The notes under the pieces were generated by a model. That model did no database searches, was not told the origin of the DNA, and saw only the letters and a program-made list of their open reading frames with translations. The translations under genes and the position numbers were made by a program. Below, one piece after another: positions 34,471 to 46,239 of a stretch of 64,000 nt of DNA. Each line of letters begins with the position of its first letter. The first letter of the stretch is position 1. Source of the DNA: Leucocoprinus leucothites (Eukaryota > Basidiomycota > Agaricomycetes > Agaricales > Agaricaceae); the NCBI GenBank assembly GCA_013368445.1, contig JAACJO010000005.1, forward strand, positions 372,001 to 436,000, written 5' to 3'.

Positions 34471-37079
34471 CTACTGTTCAAGAGTCGGTGAAAGTGCTAC
34501 ATTCCCGAAATCATTGTCCTCTAGTCTGACCGCGATCTGCCTTTCCCATTTTCTATACAACAACCTTTGTGTATGGGTCGGCGGAACTGCCACGCTTAAC
34601 CAGATGGCCTGCCAAGGCTGGAGAACGCCAATAGCTTCTATGCCTTTACCAATGCAAACAAGGCCAGACTTTGAGCCATTCCCCACAATGACAAATCGGA
34701 CAGTTCGTTTCTTCATATTCTCCTGATTAAAATGGAATGTCTTAGGCAGGCAGGTGCCATAGACGATGTCTGCAGTCTACGTACAAAAGGGTCGGCCGTT
34801 GTGAGATCCAGAGGCTCAACAGATCTTCCATGTGTCAGAGCCGAGAGGTGGTGAAGAAGTTTTTTGTCAACTATCTCATCTTCAATTTTTGTTCGAACAA
34901 AGTGGGGACCAGCCCTGGTGTCTCGCGCCTGATTTGGGGCTGTGATGAGATATTACAGGTAGCTAAAGGTATGGCAAAAGTCACATACCAGGTTGACTAC
35001 CAACCTAGGAAGAGCATTACTATCTGAGTATACATTTTGGCCAAATGGCAGGCCGAAATTGAAATCATGAAGTACATCGAACAAGTCTGAGTCAAAAGGA
35101 TTCCCTCCTGACAAAGCGTCAAGTCCATAGATATCATCCAGTAGCTGGCTGATTTTGGTGATTATCGCCTGGTCAAACATGATACCAGGATGCCATGTGT
35201 TGAGCATTGATTCAGCGTTCTGGTGCTCATCAGCTGTCACAACTAAATCCATGTTGGGACTAGAGCATCAATGATATAGAAAGATGACTCATAGGTCGGG
35301 TTTTCGAACTTGAAAGCGAGATGACACCAGTGAAGGTTACACGCTAGATGCAATTGATGAGCCTGGTCCCGGGAGACAAAATATTTACCCGACTGCTGTA
35401 AGTTGGTCAGGTAATCAGGGAAGGACTTGTGATAAAATGTGAGGCTCTGGTTTGAGGTATCCTCCGGAGGGGGGATGTTCACGACCGAGTGTAACCTCTG
35501 CATTATACTATAAAAACGGGACTGGTTGATTCGGAGGAAAAGCCAAAGCTCTTCTGTTGTAAGTTTCCTGGATCCAATGCAGTCTAAGTCATGGGAAAGG
35601 AGCGCCAGAACCCGCGTCACAAGCGGAAATGCACTCTCTGACACCTTGGAGAGGATGCGGGAATAGAATACGTCTAGCGCTTCCAATGGATTGCTTGCGC
35701 TAACCTCACCCAGCCCACGAAGCATACTCAACAGCGAGATCAGCTGTGCTTCAGGATCTCCAACAAATGGGTCACCAACATATCGCTCTGCCACTGAAGC
35801 AACCACAAAATGACCGGATACTTGCTCCAAGATTATCGCAAGATCAGATTCGGTAGGCCATGGGTTATCAACGCTAACGCTGATGGTATCTCGATACTTG
35901 TGATGGATCTCCTTGAAGCGAGCACGCATAAATTGCTCAACATCGGTGTGCAATTCGCCGTTGATGACGAGCTCTTCACGTCTACAAACGTGTGCATATT
36001 CAAGTTGGGAAAACGTGGATTTGAGATGGCGCTCGGGGCGGCTACAAATGAGCCAGAGGAGTGGTAGGTATGTCTTTTGTGCAGCCTCCTTGATCAGCTC
36101 TACAAGCTGGCACTGTGCTTCGTCATCATTGCATTCATCAAGACCGTCGATGACAATGACATGAAAACTTTCGCCGAAGGGCTGAACTTGATGTGAAGCG
36201 AGCTGAAGAAACGGCTCGTCAATGAGCCCTCGAAATTGTGCTTCGAGCGTGGCATCGAGAACGGAAGGGTCACTGGCGAGCTTTCGGGTAATGGCACATT
36301 TATAATGATCACTATGAATTGCCATCTGATAGGCAATTGTTGGAATAACACGAAGTGGATCGGAACGCTTCTCTCCCTGAGTGCTTGAGAAGAAGTAAGA
36401 AGCAGCAAGGAGCCCTCGGTCTTTAGCAGCCTCGGCAAAGGTCTGAGCAACTGCACTCTTTCCTACGCCTGCAGGGCCGAATAACCAAATCATTCTCCAC
36501 TCGTAGGGTATGTCAAGAAGCCATTTAAGAATCATCTCTTGAATAGATATTCGGGTGCCTGGGTAACAGCGAGGGAGGGGGTAACGGGCTGCGGAATCAA
36601 GGCCAGCCTCTGGTGTCCCTGTGCTCCTGAGGCACTCGAGAACTGAAAATCAAGCTCAATCATCGTGAAGTCTTCCGAGATTACGCGTGGCACGTACCAG
36701 GCTGTCCACTCATGATGTAAGTGTAACTTCGAGAGTCCGCGTAGAAAGATGGATGCGTCATCACGAAATCATGAGCACCAGTGAGAGAACCAGTCTGTTC
36801 GTTTGTAGAGGGTTGTGGGGGAGTCAGGGGTGGCACACGGGCGTCGCCAGCATTCTGAGACTGGACGGACGAGATCACTTCACCGATCAGTGGCTTCGGC
36901 CCGTTGTTTGTTTCTAGGTAAACGAAAGGGGTGTTAGGGATATTGTACTAAGCACAAGCTTCAAAGCTTCATCTATGATGCACAGGACACTCACCAGGAT
37001 CCTGTCTGCCGTTCTTCTTTGATTTGGGCTTTTGAACTAAACGAGAAACCCTGTCTTTCAGACGATCCACTATCTGCAT
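34471..37079 (-). pseudogene. nwd2-like NACHT STAND NTPase, copy 2, splice donor lost
   Basis: Exons by homology: 37079-36995, 36913-36698, 36642-35293, 35242-34989, 34928-34785, 34722-34471. Reading frames are open in every exon and the NACHT motifs are intact (GPAGVGKS, IVIDGLDEC, LICSRPERH, FYHKSFPDYL). The donor of the third intron, GTGAGTC in the five other copies, is ATGAGTC here (35286-35292). Without splicing, translation ends at TAG 35243-35245 and loses the last 160-170 residues. The loop after HDLDCIG is six residues shorter than in copy 1. The last exon is the longest of the set (84 codons) and ends differently from the others. It could still make a truncated NTPase, or use another donor. 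Confidence 0.85.
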
Positions 37080-37146
37080 GATGAGTGGTGATTTCAGTTG
37101 AAGCGGCTCGGAAAACAATAACGACGGGAAGATACAAGGTGGCAAT

Positions 37147-37164
37147 GGGGGGGGGGGGGGGGGG
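37147..37164. repeat. Poly(G) tract, 18 bp, in the NTPase-2 leader
   Basis: 18 uninterrupted G (C on the gene strand) between the TATA-like box and the ATG. The other copies have only 5-7 G at this place. Confidence 0.8.
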
Positions 37165-37203
37165 CGGCAAGCGAGCGCGGGAGCTGGATACGGGATGCTA
37201 TGG

Positions 37204-37209
37204 CATATA
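37204..37209 (-). promoter_or_regulatory. Degenerate TATA-like box of NTPase-2
   Basis: TATATG on the minus strand, 125 bp from the ATG. The extra spacing is due to the poly(G) run at 37147-37164. Confidence 0.35.
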
Positions 37210-37710
37210 GGAGAGAAGGCGATGAGTGGTTAATTGATTAATGGGCCTCGAGATGTAGGTAGGATGAGGCCCCCAGAATATGCCTATGGAAGATTGATGG
37301 ACAGACTTGAACCGAAAAGCCAGGTATGGCCCGATATAAGTGATTGCGGTGCAGACATAAACCTCCAGAGGACCGCTATCAAACAACTACAACCGTGCTC
37401 CGGCCACCAATGCTGACCTTGACACCTAGCGGAAGGCAGAGGGCCCATCCACAGCGATGCCTTGGTCGAGGTGTGGACTGCATGAGCGTTGATTTGCGGT
37501 GGTCTGATCCCGGTGCGGATGTTTGCTTGCCCAAAAGTCGCGGATACGAATGACGAAAGGGGCCAAATTTGGATCGTTCTTCTGTAGGCATATGATGGGG
37601 TCCTACGCAGTTGATAGTAGCCACACAGCTAACAGCACTGGCTGTTGATTGATCACAGTGATCACAAACCCACACTTATTGGGTTGATTTAGACTCATGC
37701 TTATTTATCC
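37210..37710. other. Upstream region between NTPase-2 and TF-D
   Basis: A divergent intergenic region serving two genes read away from each other. It holds the conserved unit segment upstream of NTPases; the part after about 37650 is unique to the full-length TF-D unit. No gene seen. Confidence 0.5.
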
Positions 37711-40700
37711 ATGCGATCAGAAGCATCCGACAGCCGGGCGTCTCCTCTTTCAATACTACCACTACCACTGCCACTATCGCTCTCTTCTCTCTCTTATTCC
37801 TCCTCTCCTCCCCTCTCTACAAACGTAGACGTAAACGTACTTGAAGAGGACCGCATCGTACCCGGGAACAGTACAGTCGATATCAAAGATATCATGCAAC
37901 CACCTTCACCCAACACCAACATCCCTCTCGACCCTACACTGTCGCTCTACCCAGCTGCGCAATACTATCCTCAATACTCTCAACATCCCCAACACCACAC
38001 CGTCGGTGGTCCTGGGGGAGGTCAATAACCACAACACATCCCACAACATCTCGCACCGTACTCCTCTCCTTCCCTCCAAGGCTCCGATACCCTAGGTACA
38101 TCACCTACAGAACACAATTATCCAAACTTTAACGGCAAACGGCCTTCCTCTGTGTTAAGCGGAGGAGGGTCTGGAGCCGGAGATGCAAGAGCGAAAAAGA
38201 TGAGGAGAGATGATATGTCTACGAGGAATGATGATATGGATGATGCATCAACAGTGCATAGTCCCAGTGTAGAAAAGGAGGATGGTGGTAGTGGCAAGCC
38301 GAAGACTACTAGAGGATCTAAGTATGTGATTTCAGAATTTTCGTCAAGCAGATTTGTTAATTCGTGGACAGGGCATGTACGGTGCATAGACGACTCAAGA
38401 TGAAATGTGTAGGCGTGAAAGAAGGGCCTCCCTGTAAATGCTGTATTGCAGGGAACCATGAATGTATATTCGAGGTATCAAACCGCGGAAAACGGTCCTC
38501 CAAGTACGTCTCCACCCACTGTCTTCCTACCCCAAACTAACCATGCAATTGCGCATACTTTGTAGAAAACATGAAATTCTAACCCGTTCCCTCCGCAAAA
38601 TGGAAAAAACCCTCGATTATTCCTCCACTCAATCGGCAATCCAAGTATCGCATTAGGAATGATCTCACGCTCTCCCTCTCCCTCCGCAAAAAGTCAATTT
38701 ACGCAAGTACTCCTTGGTCATTCACCATTCCCGGGTTGCACCTCCACAGGTCCCATGCCTTTCACATCAACAACTGCTGGAGGAGCTGCACATTGCTGCA
38801 CCGAATCATCCTCCGCCAGGATCACCCAAGCTCCGTTCTCTCCCCGATAATTCACTCAATCCACTTGGGTTACTCGCTCAAGCTTCTCTAGCAAACCAAC
38901 GTGTGCACGTCGGTGCGAAAAATTCTCTCGGTGGAGGACTCGGTGGAGGTGTGGGGGCAGGGGGCGCAGGAGCAGAGGGGATGTTATCGAAGCTTGCCAT
39001 TGCACAAGACGGCCAGTCGTTGGGCGTGGCGAGTGATAACTATTTCAAACCTGGTCCGATAACAATTTTGCCGTTGAGGAGGTATATTGAGAGACAGGTG
39101 CAGCCGGAGATGTTGAATATTGTGACCACAGATGAAGTCGTCGTGTTGTTTGACATGTGAGTGTTTCTGGTCCTCTCTGGAGGTTATTGGATATTGATTA
39201 CGGTACTTGTTGGCTGGGATAGATTTTTTGATCATGTTAGCATAAGTTAGAGCATTGCACTCGCGTTGGGTGATTTGTTGATATATATTTAATACTATGA
39301 TACGACAGATGCACTGAAGCCTTCTCGACAGAAATTTCCACACCCCTTTGCTCGCCTGCTCTCGTTCTCCCTTCTTGCTCACAACTAGCACGTCCTCTTT
39401 ATCGCATCCTCACTCACGTTCCCTTCCCCTCTTCTAGTATGTTCGATCGCAAGTAAATTCTACACCACCAACTCAGACCTCCACCCCCGCCTCACCGAAC
39501 TCGCTAAAAAGCTCGCATTCAGTGTACCTGCGAAGGGGTACAAGATTGTAGAGATTGTACAGGCGTATTTGTTGTTGGGTTTGTGGGGGTGCGGCGCGGT
39601 GGACAGATATGAGCAGGACAAGACTTGGTTGTTGGGTATGGCGATAAGGTGAGCTGTTGTTTCTTTCCTTTGATTTTGGACGCAGTTTCTCTTGTTTGAT
39701 ACGGATAAGGGCAGAGTCTCCTGCCTCGTTGAGTTTACATGGCGCTTTTTTCCCACTCAATTCCCGGATGGTTTCTATTTCGTGTATTCTAGTCTGAAGG
39801 GTGTCCATGCCATGTCACTCCGACTATCACTTGGGCGCCGAGCTGCCAACCTTCTTCTGACTTCTTAGTTCTTCCTGACGAACCCACGAACCCACCTCGG
39901 ACTTCTTATCTTCCCTTTCTCCTTCCCACTCTCACCCAATCAAATCATAACCCACTAACCAAAAAGATGCTCTTAAAAACAGAATGGCCACCGACTTGAA
40001 CCTGGACCGTAAAACTGCCGTCACAAGCCCCGATGCAGCTGAGGGTAAAGCTCGCGATGTTGAAGTGCATAACCGCGAACGGACGTGGATTTTATGTTTT
40101 TATTTGGATAGGAATTTTAGTGCGCAGATGGGAAAGCCGCATTTGATTAAGGAGGAGTGAGTGTGATGTTTATTTTCAGCGAGTTGATGGAGCTGACCAC
40201 ATTTGATCTGTGCCTGTGTCTCTGTGCTTGGGTGATGCGCGTTTGGCGGTGGTTAGCTATATTATTCGACATGCTGAATAGTGGTGTCGCTTGTCTGTAG
40301 CTGTGCCTTCGGATTTGTCGATATGTGCTTATGCGGTACGTCTTTCTCTTTCTCTTTCTCTCTCTAAGTTCTCGTTTCTGTTGATTTCTCTGGATTCTTT
40401 TTGCCTTCTCCACATTTGCCCCGGATGATCGAGGGTTCTACCTCTCATGCTTCCCTGGCGTTGTTTCTACCCCCGTTTTTCCATCCCCCTCCCTCTCAAT
40501 CCAGTTCCCGAACCCAGCTCCTGCTTCCTCCGCAATTCCGAGCCACTTTTATTTCGTTCCGTTCCGAGATTCCGTTCCGCGCTTGAGCGGAACATGGACG
40601 GTCATGTGAAACTTTGTGGCGTTTTTTATTTTATCCCCCCTTCCCCCTTTTCCCACCATCTTCGGGCGACTTCGTTCCGAAAATTCAACTTCATTCTTAT

Positions 40701-42137
40701 TTCGTACTTGTTTGCTTGAGGTGAATATCTGATTATGACGATAGGAATTCCAACGTATCCTGTCTCGAAGTCTTGATTTCCTGTATGGCGGTACAGACTC
40801 GGCGTCGGGTTTACAGACGCATTGCGATTATTCGTTTGTGATCAAGTCGTTTGAGAGTCAGTTGTTTGCGTGGCGCGAAAAATGGTACAGGGCGAGCACT
40901 TGGGAAGGTACTATCTTTCTCGTCTAACTCACCCTTGGCGCACTCTCAACACATCCCTTTGATAGGTGAAACATCGAGGGACTACAACCAACTCGTAGCA
41001 TTATTCTACTTCAACAATGCCTCTCTCGTTCTCAACTCTTTCGGATTGCAAAATGCACTTGAACGTGCACCGGTGGACATCGGACATTTCTTTGGGAGGG
41101 TACATTCGAGTGCGATGGCGTGTGCCGTGCTTGTTAGGGATCATTTGGGCCCTAGCGGGTACATGCGGTATTCCCCCGATTCAAATTTTGTGCAGACTTC
41201 GTATGCTGTTTTGAGTTTGCTCAAAGTGCGTTCTCTCTCAGCACCTTCAGCGTCAGTGGTGAGATCTGATTCTGGACCATAGCTCATTCGACCTGAATTC
41301 CAAGCATTCCTCGCGGACGAACAAAAGACACTCTCGCTCGTCAAAGATGTAGCTGACGTCCTAGAAAATATCGCAGCAAGCCCAACACAAACACCAGCTC
41401 TCTACGCTGCGTTCCTCCGCGTACTTATTTCAGCAAAATTGGAACCTCAACAAGGCAGCCAGACAGACGAGCCAAAGCAGGATGAAGGTGATTCAACGAC
41501 AGACATACGCGCTGCTTCGACTTCTGGCATCTATGAATTCCCTTCGACTAATACGGCCTCTCCGCCAGTCCTTAACTCCGCCCAAGCTTCAGATTCCAAT
41601 TCAGTGTCACCGAATGCTGCTGATGGAACGATGGGGATAGGTTCGCCTTCTGCTGCTACTATTACGAGCGCTACGACCACTACAAATGCAAATGTGAACA
41701 CGATCAACCCGAATTCGCAGCTTCAGCAAGCACCGGTGGGGGATACATCGGCGGCGGTGTATTATAATGACCCGCAGAATTACTATATAAATGAGTTTAA
41801 AACCTCGAGAGTGAGGTGGGGCCTGTGGCTGATATGTCGACGTTCCCGCCTACGATGGCTGCGCCTCCTAATCCTACGGATGATGGGCCGATGATGGGTG
41901 GATTGACGATGGAGAATATATTGAGTCTTGGGTTCTGGGATAATATGTTGGTTCCTGGTACGTTTTCTCTCTCTGATTACTATAGATTGGTATAAGGCTG
42001 ATGTGTGTGTTTTTGTAGGGTACAACAGCATGGATGGTCTGAGTGGTGGATTCGTGTTCGGCGCAGGTGGAAGTGGGATAAATGCGGCGTTTAATCATCA
42101 TGGACAGTTGAAGGATGGGATTAAAATCGACTCGTAG
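37711..42137 (+). pseudogene. TF copy D, full-length Zn2Cys6 transcription factor, degenerate
   Basis: The only copy here with the whole length. It starts MRSEASDSRAS; exon 1 runs to 38321 and the zinc-cluster exon is 38372-38503. The cluster reads ACTVHRRLKMKC then GPPCKCCIAGNHEC: the second cysteine is histidine. The middle domain follows (ASDNYFKPGPITILPLRRYI, 39020-39090), then the MATDLNLDRKTA exon near 39986 and the C-terminal exons. Lesions are TAA at 38026-38028 in a Gln-rich stretch (CAA expected), a 1-bp loss near 38615, a frameshift near 41803, and a deletion that removes about 95 bp before AATGCGGCGTTTAATC. Its 3' half and downstream spacer are closely similar to TF-A. Confidence 0.85.
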
Positions 42138-42904
42138 TTTTTACTGGAATTGTTCGCATTTCCCTCTCCTCGTCTTCTCGCTTCGTGTTAGACCTTTCAT
42201 CGTGGCGTTTGTCTCGTTTAATCCTATGTTTTCACCTTGGCTCGAGTTTGAATTTTGATCATTGAGTTTTTGTTGTTGTTTTAATTACGTTCTTAGTGTA
42301 TTAGTACGTGCTTGTGTTGGTTCGTGAACCGATATTTTTGTGAAGCAAACTACGATGGCGTACAGGCATGAGGCAGAATAAGTCAGGTCGATCTGAAGAG
42401 TGCATAGTACATCGTTGTTCTGAGCTGTGGTGGGGGACGTGTTGAGCACCTGGACGCCTCGTGAAGGAGCGGAGACTGGTACCAAACTAATAGTGGCCTA
42501 GGAGGCCCACTTGATTTGCTCGAGAAGTTCGAAGTCCGTCTCCTGCGTATTCCGTCCTGAGCGCGCTAGAATACTCTCACCAACTTGTGCAACCCATCCC
42601 TAAGCGACCAACTACAGTACTCATGATTTGTCAGAAAGACCGACTGAGCGCTATGGCCAACCAGATTTGAGAATCGTCAACCGTAACAGACAGCGCAAAG
42701 TGAAAGAGAGTTGAGTAGGTTATCCAGCATAAACATTCCAGGACTCAAGGTGTAAGAGCTATCAAAACGATGCACGACAAAACACGAGTCAACATTATGT
42801 TTGAGATAAAAACCAAGCTTGTTCTCTCCTTCCCTAAACTTTCAAACCGCCGTTTTCTGTTGTTTGTGGGCTACTCTAGTCGAAATCTCCGACGCCACTT
42901 AATA
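42138..42904. other. Convergent spacer, TF-D / NTPase-3
   Basis: Close copy of 2354-3114, aligned almost throughout. No gene seen. Confidence 0.65.
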
Positions 42905-45479
42905 TTACTCTCCTGAATGATCGACCACAATCTGCTTTCCCAACTCACTATACAGCGACTTTTGTTCACTGGTCGGTGGTAGTGCCGCGTTTAACCAGAT
43001 GACCTGCCAATTCCACCTAAATTGCTCATCTCGCAGGGCTTTACCAATGCAAGCGAGGCCAGACTTCGAGCCATTCCCCACAATGACAAATCTGACAGTC
43101 TTTTCCTCCATATCATCCTGATTGAAATGAACATCTTAGACAGGCGGGTGACACAAATGATGTACACGTACAAAAGGGTCAGTCGCTGTGAGGTCCAGAG
43201 GTTCAATAGGCTTCCCATTTGTTAGAACCGAGAGATGGTGGAGAAGTTTTGGGTCAACTATCTCATCTCTGGCTTCTGTTCGAACAAAGTGAGAACTAGC
43301 CCTGGTGTCTCGCGCCTGTTATGGGGTGGTGATGAGATGTTAAAGGTAGTTGAAGATACGGCAAAAGTCACATACCAAGTTGACTGCGAACATAGGAAGA
43401 ATATTGTGATCAGAGTACTTCTCTCGACCAAGCATCAGACTGAAATCGAAATCATGAAGTACATTGAACAAGTCTGAGTCAAATGGATTTCCTTTCGGCA
43501 TAGTGCCGTATTCGTAGCAATCAACCAGTGACTCGCTGTATGCGCTGAGTGTCTTCGGATCGGGTATGCCACGAAACCATGCGTGAAGCATGGACTCAGC
43601 ATCCTTGTGCTCATTAGCTGTCACCACTAACTCCATGTTAGAACCAGCGCATTGAATGATACAGAAAGATGACTCACGAGCCGGGTCCTCAAATTGGAGA
43701 GTGAGATTATACCAGTGAAGGCTACACGCTAGCTGACATTGACGAGCCTGGTCCTCGGAGACGAAATATTTACCCGACCGCCGTAAGCTGGTCAGGTAAT
43801 CAGGGAAGGACTTGTGATAAAACGTGAGACCCCGGTTTGAGGCGTCCTCCGGAGGGGGGATGTCCACGACCGAGTGTAACCTCTGCATTATACTATAAAA
43901 ACGGGGCTGGTTGATTCGGAGAAAATGCCAAAGCTTTCTTGTCATAAGCTTCCCGTATCCCTCAAATCCTGGGACCCCAATGTAGTGTAAATCATGGGAA
44001 AGGAGCGCCAGAACCCGTGTCACAAGCGGAAATGCACTCTCTGACACCTTGGAGAGGATGCGGGAGTAGAATACATCTAGCGCTTCCAATGGATTGCTTG
44101 CGCTAACCTCACCCAGCCCGCGAAGCATGCTCAACAGGGAGATCAGCTGTGCTTCAGGATCTCCAACAGACGGGTCACCAACGTATCGCTCCGCAACGGA
44201 AGCAACCACAAAGTGGCCAGATACTTGCTTCAAGATTATCGCAAGATCAGATTCGGATGGCCAGGGGTTATCGACGCTAACACTGATGGTGTCTTGATAG
44301 TTGTGATGGATCTCCTTGAAGCGAGCACGCATAAATCGCTCAACGTCGGCGCGTAATTCGTTGTCGATGACGAGTTCCTCACGTCTACAGACATGCGCGT
44401 ATTCGAGTCGGGAAAACGTGGATTTGAGATGGCGCTCGGGTCGGCTACAAATCAGCCAGAGGAGCGGCAGGTATGGCTTTTGTGCAGCTTCCTTGATCAG
44501 TCCCACCAGCTGACACTGTGCCTCGTCACCATTGCATTCATCAAGACCGTCGATGACAATGGCATGAAAACATCCACCAAATCGGTGGACTTGATGTGAA
44601 GCGAGCTGAAGAAATGGCTCGTCAATGAGCCCTCGAAACTGTGCTTCGAGCGTGGCATCGAGAACGGAAGGATCGCTGGCGAGCTTTCGGGTAATGGCAT
44701 GTTTATAATGATCGCTATGAATTGCTATCTGATAGGCAATTGTTGGAATAATACGAAGTGGATTGGAACGCTTCTCCCCCTGAGTGCTTGAGAAGAAATA
44801 AGAAGAAGCAAGGAGCCCTCGGTCTTTAGCAGCCTCGGCAAATGTCTGAGCAATTGCACTCTTCCCTACGCCTGCAGGGCCGAATAGCCAGATCATTCTC
44901 CATTCGTGACGCATGTCAAGAAGCCATTTGAGAAGCTTTTCTTGAACGGTTGTTCTGGTGCCTGAGTAACAGCGAGGGAGAGGGTAACGGGCTGCGGCAT
45001 TAAGGCCGGCCTCTGGCGTTCCTGTGCTCCTGAGGCGCTCGAGGACTGAAAATCAAGCTCAGCTATCGTGAAGTCTTTCGGGATTATGCATGGCACTTAC
45101 CAGGCTGTCCACTCATGATGTAAGTATAACTCCGAGAGTCGTTGAAAGATGGATTGGTCATCGTGAAATCATGAGCACTAGCAAAAGAGCCAGTCTGGTC
45201 ATTTGCAGAGGGTTGTGGAGGAGTCATGGGCGGCACACGGACGTCGCCCGCATTCTGAGATTGGACGGACGAGATCACTTCACCGATCAGTGGTTTCGGC
45301 CCGTTGTTTGTTTCTAGGTAAACGAAAGGGGTGTTAGGGATATTGTACTAAGCACAAGCTTCAAAGCTTCATCTACGATGCACGGGACGCTCACCTGGAT
45401 CCCGTCTACCGTTCTTCTTTGATTTGGGCTTTTGAACCAGACGAGAAACCCCGTCCTTCAGACGATCCACGATCTGCAT
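42905..45479 (-). CDS. nwd2-like NACHT STAND NTPase, copy 3
   Basis: Six exons, minus strand: 45479-45395, 45313-45101, 45045-43678, 43626-43376, 43315-43172, 43117-42905, giving 757 residues, with all phases and GT-AG sites in order. Residues 1-28 are basic (MQIVDRLKDGVSRL, KPKSKK). Residues 29-99 include a motif common to all copies (SAHDFTMTNPSFNDSRSYTY). P-loop GPAGVGKS is at 155-162, Walker B IVIDGLDEC near 262-270, the sensor-like SRPE at 300-303, and FYHKSFPDYL at 508-517. The last exon holds VRFVIVGNGSKSGLACIGK and a conserved WQVIWLNAALPP. As a STAND ATPase it is likely a cytosolic signal switch. It is the closest relative of copy 1. No lesions are seen, and this is the cleanest model in the array. 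Confidence 0.92.
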
Positions 45480-45588
45480 AATGAGTGGTGATTTCGGTTG
45501 AAGCGGCTCGGAAAACAATAACGACGGGAAGATATGAGATGGCGGCGGGGGGCAAGCGAGCGGGGGAGCTAAATACGGGATGCTATGG

Positions 45589-45594
45589 TATATA
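45589..45594 (-). promoter_or_regulatory. TATA-like box of NTPase-3
   Basis: TATATA, 110 bp upstream of the ATG, at the same place as in copies 1, 4 and 5. Confidence 0.5.
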
Positions 45595-46239
45595 GGAGAG
45601 AAGGCGATGAGTGATTAATTGATCGTAATGGGCCTCGAGGTATAGGGTGAGGCCCCCGGAATATGCCAATGGAAGATCGATGGACAGGCTTGAACCGAAA
45701 AGCCAGGTACGGCCTGATATAAGTGATTGCGCTGCAGACATTAACCTCCAGAAGACCGCTATCAAACAGCTACAACCGCGCTCCGGCCACCAATGCTGAC
45801 CTTGACGCCTAGCAGGAGGTGGAGGGCCCATCAGCAACGACGCCTTAGTCGAGGCAGTCCGTACGAGCGTTAATTTGGGGGTGGTTTGATCCCGGTATGG
45901 ACGTTTACTCGCCCAAAAGCCGCAGACACAAATGGCAAAAAGGGTCAATTTTGGTCGATCTTCTGTAGGCATATGACGGGGTCCTGCGCAGTGTATATAT
46001 AGCCACACAGCTAACAGCATGGGTTGTTGGTTGGTCACAGCAATCACGGACTCACGCTGATTGGGTCGAGTTGGCTGGACTGAATGAAGCAAAGCTTTGT
46101 TGAAAGGTCTTTCGCTCGGCAACTCGGTCGTCATGCGAGTTCAAATTGTTGATGATGTCCCTGACCGCCGCGTTCCTCTCCAACTATACCCCCGATGACA
46201 CTCCCACTGCCAGTGCCAATACCATCGAGGTTGTCCCCG
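45595..46239. other. NTPase-3 upstream region and unit-E junction segment
   Basis: The unit segment upstream of NTPases, then the segment that joins it to the truncated TF. It shows the empty site of the large insertion at 6273-12853. A 183-codon minus-strand open frame (45583-46134) is not preserved in the other units and is not called. Confidence 0.55.

Noticed and set aside
45583..46134. 183-codon open frame upstream of NTPase-3, with partial counterparts in other units
   Set aside because: The frame is shifted or stopped in the matching segments of units A, C, F and G, no domain is recognisable, and it overlaps the NTPase leader. Treated as non-coding unit sequence.
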